Below are positions 1 to 12,094 of a stretch of 64,000 nt of DNA, piece by piece. The DNA is from Rhinopithecus roxellana (Eukaryota > Chordata > Mammalia > Primates > Cercopithecidae), in the NCBI RefSeq assembly GCF_007565055.1, contig NC_044556.1, positions 133,833,808 through 133,897,807 on the forward strand, in the 5' to 3' direction. Each line of letters opens with the position of its first letter. Position 1 is the first letter of the stretch. The notes below the pieces were generated by a model. It saw only the letters and a list, made by a program, of their open reading frames with translations. It searched no databases and was not told where the DNA came from. The position numbers were made by a program, and so were the translations under genes.

Positions 1-2824
1 AAATTGATTCCTACCTTTATAAATATAGAATAGTGAATTGAGTCGTTCAGTTGAGTTACATTTGTTGAGTAACTACTATAAACAGGACTGACATGGAGCT
101 TACAGTTCAGTGGGGAATACAGATTTTTTTTAAAAAACGTGATCAGAGCAATTGAAAGGAAATACAAGGTTGTAACGGAGCACATTATGAGGCACATTTT
201 ACCTAAATTTAGGAGATTAGGAAAAGCTAAGAGGAATTAATGATGTGTAAGAGTAAGTGATGTATAAACTGGCAGACAGAGAATGAATAGGAATGAGGGA
301 TGGAGGTGGGGAGTGTCCCATGGAAAGGAAAAAGTGCCTACCAGAGGCTAGAGGGAATGGAAAAGGAAGAATAGTTCGATATGGATGGAACATAGGGTTC
401 CACATAGAAGGTGTGGGGACAAACAAGGCTTGCAAGGAGGGCAGAGGTCTGATCATGAAAGGCCATGAAGCTTTGGACCTCCTGGGGAGAGTTCATCCAC
501 CAAAACATTACCCCCATCTGTCACTGTTAGCGTGGTCTCTATTTTTTGTACTAATGTTGTGGTGCTTAGGAACCAATAATTCAGTGCTTGAAGTCTGATG
601 GAATGCTGTGGTTTCTGGGGAACCCAGAATCATGGTGCTGCTATTTTTAATGGACAGAAACTTACTCTGTTTCAAGTGAATAAAATGAGCATAGAGGCTT
701 TGTCTCCTACACATTTTCAAGCTAAGGACTTTTATAGATGGATTGAAGCTGTCCTGAGCCAAAGTGTACCAGTTCTGCCTACCATCAGCAGAAGATATTA
801 GCATTTTGTTTAATTTCTTTTTGGACTTTCAGAGAAACAGACTTGAAGATGGCCTTTGGGAACCTAACTTGTAAGTACATGAGCTTTGTAATACAAACTT
901 AACTTTATCTTATTTTTCTTAGACTGCTGACATTTTCTTGCATCAGATGGATCATGTTTGTGTCCCTGATCTTGAGGTTAGCCAGAGTTTGTGAAACTAA
1001 TAAATAATTTTACAATCCGGAAGATTTTTCTTTTAACAAAACCAGTGGCATGTATCCATTATCCTATGGAGCTAGGGCAACCTGAGTTTGGTTCGGACAA
1101 TCTAGAACACAGTTACTCTGGGGCAGGGATGAAGGAGGGTTACATTCTAGCGACAGTCGTTTGCAATGTCTGATCATGTTCAAACACAGGACCATTACAC
1201 AAGGTTTCATAATGGAAAATAAGCGATCCAGACAATTCAGTATACACAAACCATTTGGTGACCTTGCCTGTGACTCCTCAGGGAGGGAGCTCATAGGAAA
1301 ACTGATGATCCTGAGATTGTGATTTGCCCAAAGTTGCAGAATAACATCATTGTACTCTAATTCCCAACTGTTGCTCTATGGACTTGGTTTTTGTAATTAT
1401 ATAAGATTCTCAAAGACTCTAAGCTTTGCAAACTCTAATTACATGACAAAGTTCCTGGCCATTATCTTTTAATTTTAGAGTATACTTTTTATTGTCATTT
1501 GAGTTTTGTGTACTTTTTGTCATTTGAATTCTTCATGATGGTAGTCTTCCTTTACTCCACTCCCTACCCTGATCTTCCTTTCTCCCCAACCCTGTTAATA
1601 TTGAGAAAATTAACATTTCATTTGAAAGTGGGATGTTTGAAGGGATAGATTATCTTTACAGTTTGTTTCATGTGTCCATGAAAATTTTTAAGTTGCAGCT
1701 CTGGTTAGCATTTTTCTTTCCTCCAGCTCTCTATTTTTTTCTTATTTAATGTGATCAGTAGTTCAAAGCAGGATCTATTTATTTTTGGCTCACTTTCCAC
1801 CCCACTGGTTGTGACTTTTAGATGTATATGTGGATTTTGTTCTCACAGGAAGATCTAAGGAGACCCTGTTATAAGCATGGGTTAACCGCCATAAGGCACA
1901 GCTGGTGCAAATCAGCATGATGCAACATAGCTTAGGGTTATTGGCAGCACTTGTGTTTAGAATTATGCAGTAAAGAAGAAAAGGGGCTCTGTACTATAGG
2001 ATAGGAAAGAAGGAAAAATCTAGTGGGGAGAAGGGAGGATATCAAAGATAAACAGGAGAAGGAAGACATAAAAGAATATGGGTTTTCCTAGTGACCTCAT
2101 AAACAAGTAGTATGGGGAAAACTATATACTATGTAAAGTTTTACTAAATAAAATGATGTTTATATATAATCCTTTATGGTTTCAGGGATTTGGGGCACCT
2201 TATTTTATATGATATGTTTCTGTCCTTTATGGGGGTAAACAGAGAAACTGTGGGGTAGCTTGACAGCCCGTGGAGAACTGGGAGGGTTCTCTAAAGAAGC
2301 TGGGGAGAATGGAAAATCTAGGATGGGAAAAAGGGTCTGGATTATATATTCCAAATTCTCTGTCCTCAGCCTGATTTGATGTATGACATCCATGGTTCAG
2401 CCACATGTCTCAGGTTTTGGATCAAAATATACATGGTCAGCATAAGTCTCTCTGAGCAGAGTGACATATTTTCCCAGATCATTACAAAAGAGGGCTCATC
2501 CTTTAGGGAATTATCTGCATCTTTCCTGAGGTCTGGATTCAGTGCTCCTTTGAAGACAAATGGGCCGTGATAGGTGGAGCAGTTTCTGTAAGGGATGGTC
2601 CTGTTCCAGCCGCCTGGCAGAATTGTACACCTGGCACTGGTGGATCTGGTGCCCCGCTTAGACTCTTCTCTCAGTCTTTCACAGACACCTATTAGATGGC
2701 TGGGAGGAAGAAAGAAGGTGAAACTTCCTTCTCCCTTGGAGGACAGACTGCTATCAGTAAGGGAGCCATGTAGCTGTTCATTAGAAGTGGTGATTCTTAT
2801 TTGGAGCATTGCAAAATTTAAAAA
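1..2824. other. Non-coding stretch, no recognised repeat
   Basis: No exon, RNA gene or repeat family could be recognised here. Open frames are short and show no familiar motif. The stretch is either intergenic or part of an upstream intron of a longer RGL1 isoform. Very diverged L2 or MIR pieces may be hidden in it. Confidence 0.5.
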
Positions 2825-2908
2825 TTTTCTTCCTCCCCTCCTTTCCTCTCCCCTCCTCTCCTCTCCTCTCCCCTCCACTCTCCTCACCTCCCTTTTCTTT
2901 TCTTTCTT
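2825..2908. repeat. Pyrimidine-rich simple repeat (CCTCT-type)
   Basis: This run is made of C and T except for two A residues. It sits directly before an antisense Alu, where that element's poly(T) tail should be. The motif AAAATTT lies on both sides of the tract plus Alu, so the tract most likely grew out of the Alu tail. Confidence 0.85.
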
Positions 2909-3204
2909 GTAGTCTTGCTCTGTCGCCCAGGCTGGAATGCAGTGTCGCCCAGGCTGGATCCAGGCTGGATCTCAGCTCACTGCAACCTCTGCCTCCTGGG
3001 TCCAAGCAATTCTCTTGCCTCAGCCTCCTTAGTAGCTGGGATTACAGGCATGTGCCACCATGCCTGGCTAATTTTTGTATATTTAGTAAAGACGAGGTTT
3101 CACCATGTTGGCCAGGCTTGTCTTGAACTCCTGACCTCAAGAGATCCACCCACCTCAGCCTCACAAAGTGCTGGGATTACAGGTGTGAGCCCCCGTGCCT
3201 GGCC
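2909..3204 (-). mobile_element. Alu element (AluS/J-like), antisense
   Basis: Both Alu arms are present in reverse orientation, ending in the reverse complement of the usual Alu 5' end. The right arm has a local duplication of the GTCGCCCAGGCTGGA motif, which lengthens it. The A-rich tail has turned into the adjoining pyrimidine tract. Confidence 0.95.
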
Positions 3205-5129
3205 AAAATTTCCTTTTATTATCTTGAGATCAAGACGTGCTCTGATTTCAAGATGAATATGTAAGATGACCCTCGATGCTAATTCTAGGACAGTGTGTGA
3301 GGTAGCCCCCAGTTAATTCTGGGTCAAGGTGAGTGTGTGAGATAGACCCAAAGTTTGATTCTAGGTCTGGGTTTGTGGATTGCATAGGAAACTTTAAAAA
3401 ACAAGGACTTTTGTAGAAGTATGAGGAAAGACAGTTTGTAAATTTGTATCTTTTTTTTTTTTTTTTTGAATGATAGGAAAGCATCAGTGTTGAGTTCTGC
3501 AACCCATTGAAAACAGAAGGTATTTTATGCATAGTGTGTGAGTGAAGAATGTATTTGTGAAGGAGGAACTGGGTCAATTCAAATAATTATCAATTTATAA
3601 AAGAGAAAATCAGTATCTAATTAGCATGAAGAATGCTCAGATCAAATAGGTGTCTAAAACGTTGATTCAGTTTAGTTTTATATAAAATAGTGAGATATAA
3701 AGGGTCTAGAATTTGATAAAACTTAGTCCCTGTGAATGAGTGCAACATTCTTAATGTGCTCAGTGACTTGATTTTTTGCAAAGAATTATTTTGTTGGAAA
3801 AATGAGTTCATAATGTTTCTAATATGCTTTGTGTCATTTTTCAGGAGCATGATAAATTTGAACTGTTACGTCTATTTTACTTTGGAACAGTCCCCCTTGT
3901 CGTCAAGGGCATCCATTTTTGAAACAGCTGTTTGGATTGAGGGATAAAGTAGATAGGCCATAAAGTAGATCAAAGTTAATTGGCCCTCAGGGTAAACAAG
4001 CTCATGACCTTGGCCTCTTTAGCCCTGTACTGTAACTAGCTGAAGTAACCTGCCCTGGGCGGGAGGTTTGAACTTCCCTGAAGAAGCTTCAGCATTTAGA
4101 AATTATCCAATAAGTCTTCTCATTTTGCCAACCTGCCCTCTTCTGCCCCAGCACAGAATGCTTGGATGGTGAATGAGAAGAGGGGGAGATTCAGTGCTTT
4201 ATGGGATTACCATCAGGTAGGAAAGAAATGTTAAAGTCATGCTGATTTTATAGGATTTGTATACAGGCTTGAGGATGGGTTTTGGCCAATTGAAAGCCTC
4301 TATGTGTGTCACAACAAAAGGTGTGTGACAGGTGATGTTCAGTGGATCCTTTTGAGTCTCAGTTTTGCCTTACCTCTTCATACTGTCTGGATAAATAATC
4401 AAATATGCCACAATAGCCCTGACCATGAAATGGATTAATGAAGCTGCAGTTCAAGACTGTACACAAGAGTAAAAGACATTTTTCCTTTCCCAGGCCCAAG
4501 AAAACAAAGGAGTCATGCTGTTCAGTGGAAATGGAGCCACCAGCAGCTCCTGAAGGCCTGTTCTCTGCGGCTGGTTTATATTCCTCACACTTCAGGGCCT
4601 ATTGCTAAGTAGGTCTGTCAACATTTCCTCCACGCACCTCTTTTCTAGCCTTTCCATTGGCTAGCGGGATGGGGCAGGGATAAGAGTGATCCTTCCGACT
4701 TTCTGGATAGCTAGGACATTTTCGTTCTTTATACTCTCAGGCTTGGACTAGTTTCTCTTATCAAAATCTCTTTTCTGAAGTAAAATAAGCAGGAAAAAAT
4801 TCAAATTCAATTAAAAACCCAGATGAAGCAGTTATTACTCTTCTTTTTTCCACTTCTTCCTCCTTCCTAACACACAGTAAACTTTCTTTTGGAGAGACGA
4901 ATTTCTTTTATGTAGACTGGAATACTTCCCCTTTAACTTAGCTGGCTGAAAGTATTATGGATTGCTCTGCTAAGAACTCTCTTTTTCTTCCCTCTTTGGC
5001 CACATACCCAGTTGCTATTGAAAACACTAACTTAGAAACCCATTTAAATAGTTATGGAATATTTATTAAGTTTTTTAATACTGTGGAGTATAAGAAACCT
5101 AAACTAGGCCGTGGTTTTTCTCCCAAATG
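3205..5129. other. Non-coding stretch with a degenerate tandem motif
   Basis: Mostly unassigned sequence. At about 3,265-3,385 a phrase of roughly 40 bases (TTCTAGG or TTCTGGG, then GTGTGTGAG) recurs two to three times with drift. A T-run lies near 3,452-3,468. No exon or gene was recognised. Confidence 0.5.
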
Positions 5130-5560
5130 CCACTCCACTCTGTTAAACTATTTCTCCAACCCATCTGATCCATTTACTGAAAGTTAACCACTGTTAACCA
5201 CTTCTTGAGATTCTTTACAGAAGAAAGAATACCTGAATGTATACGTGTACCCATCTCTACATATATGTGTGTGTTTTAACATATAAGGTATACTGTACAT
5301 ATCGTTCTATACCTGGCATTTTTCCTTTAATGAGTGTCTTAGAAATCTTTTCGTATTGGCCCACACAGATCCATCTCCTTCTAACTACATAGTAATCCAT
5401 TATATGGATGTGCCATTTTCATTTAACCTGACTCTAAGCTGATGGACATATTGATGTATTTTTAAAACCACAACAAATTGTGCTCTAAAAAGGTTATGCC
5501 CATTTGCACTCTCAAGAGTATAAAAATCCAGTTTGGATACATAGAAAAATAATATTTTCC
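5130..5560 (-). mobile_element. L1M-type LINE-1 3' fragment, antisense
   Basis: Read on the minus strand this resembles the 3' end of old mammalian L1. It contains the reverse complement of the familiar 'pre-tail' phrases: AACCACTGTTAACCAC, a temporary CATTTTTCC block, and CATAGTAATCCATTATATGGATGTGCC. It is strongly diverged and non-coding. Confidence 0.65.
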
Positions 5561-6880
5561 CAGACTCATGTAGCTGGTTTCTGGTTTTATTCTTAAAGTG
5601 TCTTCTGTGTTCTAGTTTATGAACATCTGATACATAAATAAGTGATGTTCCTATCTAGCTCTTACGCTAATCAATAGAATAGCTCTTCTTCCACACCTTA
5701 CAAGTTAATGTTCACCCTGTGCTTGGCCAGAAAAGGATGTGGGTTCTAACTATGAGGATTGTCCACTGATGACACTCTGTCCCCAGATACCAGCCACAAA
5801 GTTACCAGGGCTTCAATTCCAGAAAACATATCCCAGGAAACAGGACTTTACTATTCCATCTCCACCCAGACACATGGTATTTTGAGAGGTTATTGCCAAC
5901 TCTGCTGCCTTTACACAGACCCATCAAATCTGTGAGGCAAGATAGAATCTTTTTTGATACTTCTAAAGGAAACTCTGTGCCTATAGCTTCATCAGGGAAA
6001 TGGAGCTCATTACATGGACAGGGAAGCTGGGAGAAATAACCACTTAAAAGCACTCTGAAGCATGTTCAATCATAGTTAAATACTTCTTCATAAAACTTCA
6101 TTTTTGATGGCTGTTTGGCATCATAGAACTTGCAACTATTGTTTCTTCATAACTCATGGCCTGTGGTAATACACATGAGAGCTACTCAGATATCTAATAT
6201 TACAGAACAATGCAGACAGAATAGATGTTGTAGTGGGTGGATTATAATTATTTTATTTTTGTTGGTAATGTGCTCTAGCTACCACGCAGGGATTTGGTGA
6301 GATTGCTGTCATATTTTCTAAAGTATCTGGAATTCCTAAGAGGAAAGCTGGAAAATGAGTGCAAAATAATGATGAACAGTCTCCTTAACTCTCCCAGTGC
6401 CATGGGGGTGCAGACAATGGCAAAATGAGAGGGTAGTCGGATCTCCATGTGTAGATCTCACTGCTTTACAGGGAACAAGAGGCTGAGTATCGTACTGGAT
6501 GCAAGAATCAACTTTGCCCACCTTAATCATAAACAGAAATATCTAGTTCTCTGGCCTGAACCTTTTCCACTGCTACTGAATTTCTAAAGATAACTGAATT
6601 TCTAAAAGATAACAGGGGGGAGGGTAGAGCTGCATTCCCAGGCTCCTTGAGTTTCCTATCAATGGGGAAAGCTGCTGCTTATTTGTGGGTCCAGTAGGTG
6701 CTGAAAGGAAGAACTGAGGGGATTTCTGCTGGGTTACTGAATTTATTCCAGCTCCGTTTTGGGGAACTCTCAAACCTTGGGGTGAGGAGTGGGGGCTCCC
6801 AGATGAATCCAACAAGAGAGAGAGGAAAGTGGAGATGGGAAGAGATAAGTTCAAATAGGCAAAGGGAAGAAAATAAGGAA
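5561..6880. other. Non-coding stretch, no recognised repeat
   Basis: No family or gene was recognised. A short tandem duplication of about 18 bases (ACTGAATTTCTAAAGATA) lies at 6,575-6,611. Confidence 0.5.
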
Positions 6881-6926
6881 CACACACACATACACACACA
6901 CACACACTCTCTCACACACATATATA
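6881..6926. repeat. (CA)n microsatellite
   Basis: An interrupted CA dinucleotide run with one T and one CTCT interruption lies just upstream of a MADE1 element. Confidence 0.9.
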
Positions 6927-6931
6927 AATAC

Positions 6932-7008
6932 TTAGATTGGCACAAAAGTGATTGCGGTTTTCCATTAAAAGTATAGCAGAAACCACAATTACTTTTGCAC
7001 CAACCCAA
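6932..7008 (+). mobile_element. MADE1 (mariner-derived MITE)
   Basis: This 77-base near-palindrome starts TTAGATTGGCACAAAAGTG and ends CTTTTGCACCAACCCAA, with a TA dinucleotide at the junction. It matches the 80-bp MADE1 consensus, a short derivative of Hsmar1. Such palindromes fold into hairpins, and the human miR-548 family arose from them. Confidence 0.93.
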
Positions 7009-7012
7009 TATT

Positions 7013-8410
7013 ATTACCTAAGGACTCACAGAGATTTCCTTAAGTCCATAGGGACGGGAGCCCTTGCCTGCCTTGCTTCAGGAATGGTTTGATTAAGGAT
7101 ACTAAACAGGCATGTGACAATGTGAGCTTGCTCAATAATAATCCTTGATGGACCATTACTCATTTTGTGAAATTGAGCCAAGTCTCTCTTTCCCTCTCCC
7201 CCGTTCTCCTTATTTCCCTTTCCCCTAGCTACTTTGCTTTGCTAAGTAATCAGACAAGGATCTTATTCCCAAGATATTTATATTCTTAGGGAGATAAGAC
7301 ATTTAAAATAAGGAGGAATGCAGTAAAATCTATAATGGAAGCTCGGATAATGAGCCACAGGAGTTAAGAGGAGGGAGATGTAATTTCCAGTTGGAGTGGG
7401 GAGGAGATTATGGATTGTCATATTTTTGAGTTTAATATTTATTATGAATGCCTAAGCTAACTAAGGATGGAATGGGAAAAAGACCTTTCCAGGGTGTGGA
7501 GTTGTCAGAAATAAATCAGGGAGGTCTGCAATCTTGGGGCATGAATAGCATACAATGATGAGATTATTCTGAGTGAAGGGTACACAAGCATATTAGAAAG
7601 AAGTTTCATTGGTGTGGTGGGGCTCTAATCTGCAGGGCCTTGAATGTTCATTGTCATAGCTACAGATAATTGTTAGAAATGGCCTGGTTTGCTGCAAAAG
7701 ACAGGACAAACTGGGAGGGACCAGATCTGCCCTCAAGGATGGAGCAGGAACTGTGAGGAAGTCTAGGCTGGCAGACAAGGCGTTAGAAGAGATGTGCAGA
7801 AGAATATGGCAATAGATGACAAGCGGTCACCCAGCCAAGTTGGTACTGAGAGGTAGGAGACAAGTCTCAAGGAGGGAAGGTGCTGATACGGGGAAATACA
7901 GGAACAGGTGGCACTTAGAAATGTAATCAAGACTAAGCGAATTAGAAAGTCTGTCAGCAGTTAGCAGGCTCCAGCCGCTATGCTCAGGTTCATGGGCAGA
8001 CTTCCAAGCTCTGGGAGGAAACAGCAGAATGGAAAGCAAGAAGCTGGGCCCCAGCCCCAGAGGGACCAGGCAGATTTCCAAGCCAGGAGTCAGACCTGGA
8101 ACATGGGCCTGACTAGCAGTAAGAATGGTTCAATACTCCATTCCAGAGTGCTGAGCCAAAGTGTTTTAATGCCATCTGCTTAAGGTTATGACTGATCTTC
8201 GACACTGCGTTTACAGGTGGGAGCAGAGCGGTCCAGCTGTTTGGAGGGGAGGATGCAGATACTGGAGAAACAGTCAGGGTCCACTGCTGGCTAAAGAGTC
8301 TAGGCCTTATTTAGTAGGCAAAAGGATAACAATGGAAAAATTAAAACAGAGGAGTATCTTAATTGGAGCTGTATTTCAGGAAGATCAATTTGATCCTACT
8401 GTGTAAAAGG
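7013..8410 (-). mobile_element. Probable old L2 fragments, antisense (mixed with unassigned sequence)
   Basis: Scattered phrases resemble antisense L2. Examples are a GGGCCTTGAATG block near 7,637 and TTAAAACAGAGGAGTATC followed by GATCAATTTGATCCTACTGTG near 8,341-8,402. Divergence is high, so the edges and exact family are uncertain. No gene was recognised. Confidence 0.35.
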
Positions 8411-8689
8411 AAGCAGTTAAGTGAGTCCTCACCTGTAACAAATTTCGGCCGTTCCCCTTCCTAAGCACTTCTCCAGTGTGTTCACTTCTCTCCAGGCCCC
8501 CTTCTAATATTGTGGCATAAACTACATGAGTAAAATTAATATAATTAATAAACTGATAAAATACTCATTTCACATGTTTCTGTTCATTCTTTTCATGTGG
8601 CTTCTGGAAAAAGTTAAAGTTTATAAGCGGCTCACATTATTTTTCAATGGGGCAGTGCTGCTGTAATCCTTTCTCCATATTTCGGTTAG

Positions 8690-9241
8690 AGCTTTTTAAA
8701 ATGCAAGTCTTCTCTTGTAGCTCTACTGCATGAAATCTCCCCATAATCTCCATTGCCCCAGGATAAAGTCCAAATTCCTTAGCATGGCCCCCACCCTCTT
8801 TGTCATCTGGCCTTAGCTCATCTCCCATTGCACTCATCCTTTAGGTATATCAAACTATTTTCGGTCCAGCCGTGAAATTACTTTGTATTATTTGGCATCC
8901 GTGCCTTTGCTCATGTCATTCCTTTGCTTGAACTGAATATTTCTCCCCTTTTTCATGTGTTAACTTTTGCCTCCTATTAAGGTCTCAGCTGTAGGCACAC
9001 CTGACTCCTTGACTGTGGATTAGGTGCTTCTCCTTGATGCTAGGGGCCACATCTGTGCCTGCTCTACTACAGCATTTCTCGCATTATTTTTGAGGTCCTA
9101 TTATCTCTATCCTCTATCTAGACTGTATGTTCTTTGAAAATAGGAACTTGTATTGGTCCTTATGTCATGCCCAGCACCCAGCACAGTACCTGGAGCATAA
9201 TAGCTGCCTGCATAATTGTATGAATGAATGAATGAATGAAT
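8690..9241 (+). mobile_element. L2 LINE 3' end, sense
   Basis: This reads as the L2 3' region: coding-like CTGGCCTTAGCTCATCTCC, TTTGCTCATGTCATTCCTTTGCTTG, then CCAGCACCCAGCACAGTACCTGGAGCATAATAG. It closes with the (TGAA)n tail at about 9,220-9,241, so the true 3' end is present. Confidence 0.9.
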
Positions 9242-9398
9242 GGGGCAGATGTGCCAGGTGAAATGAACCTGAACCAGCATAGAGGCATTGAGGATGAAAA
9301 GGGTAAGACACTCATCAAGAATGTAATTTGTGAGTGCTGGCAACCATGTAAATTGACCTCTAATTACTGGTGGAGTATCCTTTATTCAAAATGCTTTT

Positions 9399-9703
9399 GG
9401 CCAGGTACAGTGGTTTATGCCTGTAATCCTAGCACTTTGGGAGGATAAGGCTAAAGTATCTCTTGAGGCCAGGAGTTTGAGATCAGCCTGGGCAACATCA
9501 TGTGACACCATCTCAACAGAAAACTTAGCTGGGGATGGTGGTGTGTGCCTGTAGACACAGCTACTTGGGAGGTTAAGGCAGGAGGATTGCTCGAGCCCAG
9601 AAGTTTGATGCTGCAGTGTTTGAGCTGTGATTATACTACTCTACTCCAGCCTGGGCAACACAGCAAGACCCTTTCAATCAATCAATCAATGAAATAAAAT
9701 ACG
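9399..9703 (+). mobile_element. AluJ element, sense
   Basis: A full-length, highly diverged Alu ends in an (AATC)n-type tail. The target duplication AAAATGCTTTT lies at 9,388-9,398 and again at 9,704-9,714, which fixes the insertion site inside the Tigger-like relic. Confidence 0.93.
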
Positions 9704-9715
9704 AAAAATGCTTTT

Positions 9716-10021
9716 TTCTAGGCACAGTGGCTCACACCTGTAATCCCACAACTTTGAGAGACCAAGGCAGGAGGATCACTTGAGCCCAGAAGTTTGAGAC
9801 CAGCCTGGGCAACATAGCAAGATCCCATCTCTAAAAAAATATTTTAAAAATTAACTGAGCATCAGGATGTATGCCGGTAATTCTAGTTACTCAGGAGACT
9901 GAGGTGGGAAGGTCTTTTGAGCCCAGGAATTTGAGGATACAGTGAACTATGCCACTGAACTCCAACCTGGGTGACACACTGAAATCCTATCTCTAAACAA
10001 ACAAACAACACACACACACAA
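9716..10021 (+). mobile_element. AluJ element, sense, tandem to the previous Alu
   Basis: A second old Alu with both arms starts right after the target duplication of the first. Its tail is AAACAAACAAAC followed by a short (CA)n. A partial third copy of the target motif (AAACTGCTT) follows it, suggesting that both Alus used the same site. Confidence 0.92.
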
Positions 10022-10304
10022 ACTGCTTGGGACCAGGAATGTTTCAGATTTCAGATTTTTATAAGATTTTGGAATATTTGCATTATACCAACTGAACATC
10101 CCTAATCCTAAAATCTGAAATCTAAAATGTTCCAATGAGCATTCCCTTTGAGTGTCACACTGGCACTCGATCTGTAATAATGAATATGAAGAACTAATGC
10201 ACTTCATAAAATGCCCTAAGTCCTAAATAATATTAAAAATAGCAATGATGTGAACAAATGTTCTAAGGAAAAAAAATTCTTTTTAGAGTATTGTAATACT
10301 TGGA

Positions 10305-10475
10305 GTCAAAAGACGGGTTTAAGACTTTGGCCCAGCATTTATATTGTCTGTAGTCTTGATATTTCAGTTTTTTAGGTCATAAAATGGAGATAGTAATACC
10401 TCTACATTTGGGGCTCATTGTGAGTATTAGGGGAATATATGGAGAAGCACCTTGCAAATTGAAAAGTGACAGAAA
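10305..10475 (+). mobile_element. MIR SINE, sense
   Basis: A diverged MIR core and 3' part are visible: AAAATGGAGATAGTAATACC, then ATTGTGAGTATTAGG, then AGAAGCACCTTGCAAATTG. This follows the usual MIR order. Confidence 0.75.
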
Positions 10476-10734
10476 ACACTAGTTATTGCCAATACAAAAA
10501 TATTTATACCTGCAAGTAGGTGATAAACATGCTGTAGTGATTAAATTGTAGATAATCGGGACCTGCTCAAAGTAATGTAAATCTCAAACAAACCATCCTA
10601 GCACAGAAGAACATGGACAAGTTACACTTGGTCACGTGACATATTCCATCACTACAACTCATGGAATGAGCTAATGAGAGAGTGAGCAAGAGGTGGCTTG
10701 ACTGGGTGGACCTCCTTCCCAGTGCCCAGTCTGT

Positions 10735-10960
10735 GATGGCCTCACATTTGACCTCTAACTGTGGCTCACACTATTTTCTCTGCTTGCATTGCTCTATTCT
10801 TCATTCCTGTGTTGCTTCACTAAACTCCAGCCCTACCACCTTAAAACTCTACTCACATTTTAAGTCTCCTTCAGGATGCCTCAATGGGGTATGAGTTCTT
10901 TGTCTGAAGGCTCACAGCATTCAGTACTTCTAAAGCTGTCTTTTTTCCTCTCTCAAGAGA
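10735..10960 (+). mobile_element. Probable L2 fragment, sense
   Basis: Phrases such as CTCTGCTTGCATTGCTC and TTCATTCCTGTG, with the following CTCC-rich stretch, resemble the L2 coding/3' region. The similarity is weak. Confidence 0.45.
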
Positions 10961-11177
10961 GATCCCAATATCATGTTCTCTTCCATTTCCCGGTCAAGGA
11001 TAGCACTAACACCTAAGTATTTCCAAGGCGGAAATTGAAAGAGGCCCTTCCATCCAGCCTGTATTCCTGTCCCCAGATATGTGCCAGATCTGTGCTAAGG
11101 TGGCTGAATTAAATGGAGCAAACGGTAACACTAGCATTTGAATTTGGGATTTAGGGTCAGGATGGTTCCGTAGAAGC

Positions 11178-11588
11178 TGCTATAGTTTGGATGTTTGTCC
11201 CTCCAAACTTCGTGTTGACATTTGATCCCTAGTGTTGGAAGTGGGGCTTAAAGTGGGTGTTTGGGTCATGGGGGCAGATCTCGTGTGAATGGCTTAGTGT
11301 CATCCTTGCTGTAGTGAGTGAGTTCTTGATTAGTTCCCACAAGAGCTGATTGTTAAAAAAAAAAAAAAGAGCCTGGCGCCTCCCCGCTCGCTCTCAGTGC
11401 TTGCTCTGTCACCATGTGATCTCTTACAGCTCCCCTTCACCTTCACCATGAGTGGAAGTAGCCTGAAGCCCTCACCAGATGTAGATGCTGGTGATGCGTC
11501 TGCAGAACCATAAGCCAGATAAGCCTTTTCTTCATAAATTACCCAGTCTCAGGTATTCCTTTATAGCAACACAAAATGGAGTAGGAAA
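11178..11588 (+). mobile_element. Solo MaLR LTR (MST/THE1 group)
   Basis: This 411-bp LTR begins TGCTATAGTTTGGATG. It contains CCATGTGAT, the GCAGAACCATAAGCCA polyadenylation-side block, and AAATTACCCAGTCTCAGGTA. A perfect 5-bp target duplication GAAGC flanks it (11,173-11,177 and 11,589-11,593). No internal region is present, so it is a solo LTR left by recombination. Confidence 0.93.
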
Positions 11589-11655
11589 GAAGCCTACACT
11601 CACTTGCTTCCCTTTTACCTGCTTACTTTGTTCATTCTCTTGTCTGTCTCCTGTA

Positions 11656-12094
11656 CTAGCCAGGGTTCACTACAGGTACAGAAATAATAGGAATATATTT
11701 AATTGGGAATTGGCTTACACTGATCACAGAGGCTGAGAAGTCACATGATCTGCTGTCTGCAACCAGCAGCGAAATTCAGTCTGAGTCCAGAAGACCTGTG
11801 AATCAGGAGAGCCAATGATGTAAATCCCAGTCCAAGCACATTAAAAGATGAGATGAGATGTCCCAGCTCAAGCAATGAGGCAGGGAGAAAAGGGACAAAT
11901 TCCTCCCTCCTCTCCTTCTGTTCCACTCAGTCTCTCAATGGATTAGATGATATCCACTTCCATTGGGAGGGCAATCTATTTTACAGAGTTTACTGATTCA
12001 AATGCTGATCTAACTCCAGAGACATACCTAGAAACAATGCTTAATCTGGACACTCATTGGCTCAGTCAAGTTGACATGTAAAATTAACCATCAC
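11656..12094 (+). mobile_element. Interspersed repeat, family not assigned
   Basis: The sequence opens CTAGCCAGGGTTCACTACAG, passes GAGGCTGAGAAGTCACATGA and AGATGAGATGAGATGTCCC, and ends GTTGACATGTAAAATTAACCATCACA. I recognise this order as a common primate repeat unit but cannot name the family with certainty. Confidence 0.7.

Larger units (their letters stand above)
9373..10165 (+). mobile_element. Tigger-like palindromic DNA transposon relic (split)
   Basis: The outer parts 9,373-9,398 and about 10,022-10,165 form a palindromic element. It has GAGTATCCTTTATTC at the left, and TTTCAGATTTCAGATTTT against its near-complement AAAATCTGAAATCT on the right. The phrases match a TcMar-Tigger MITE (MER44-like); the exact family is uncertain. 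Two Alus sit inside it. Confidence 0.6.

Noticed and set aside
2915..3256. 113-codon + strand frame
   Set aside because: Alu-derived translation, no gene.
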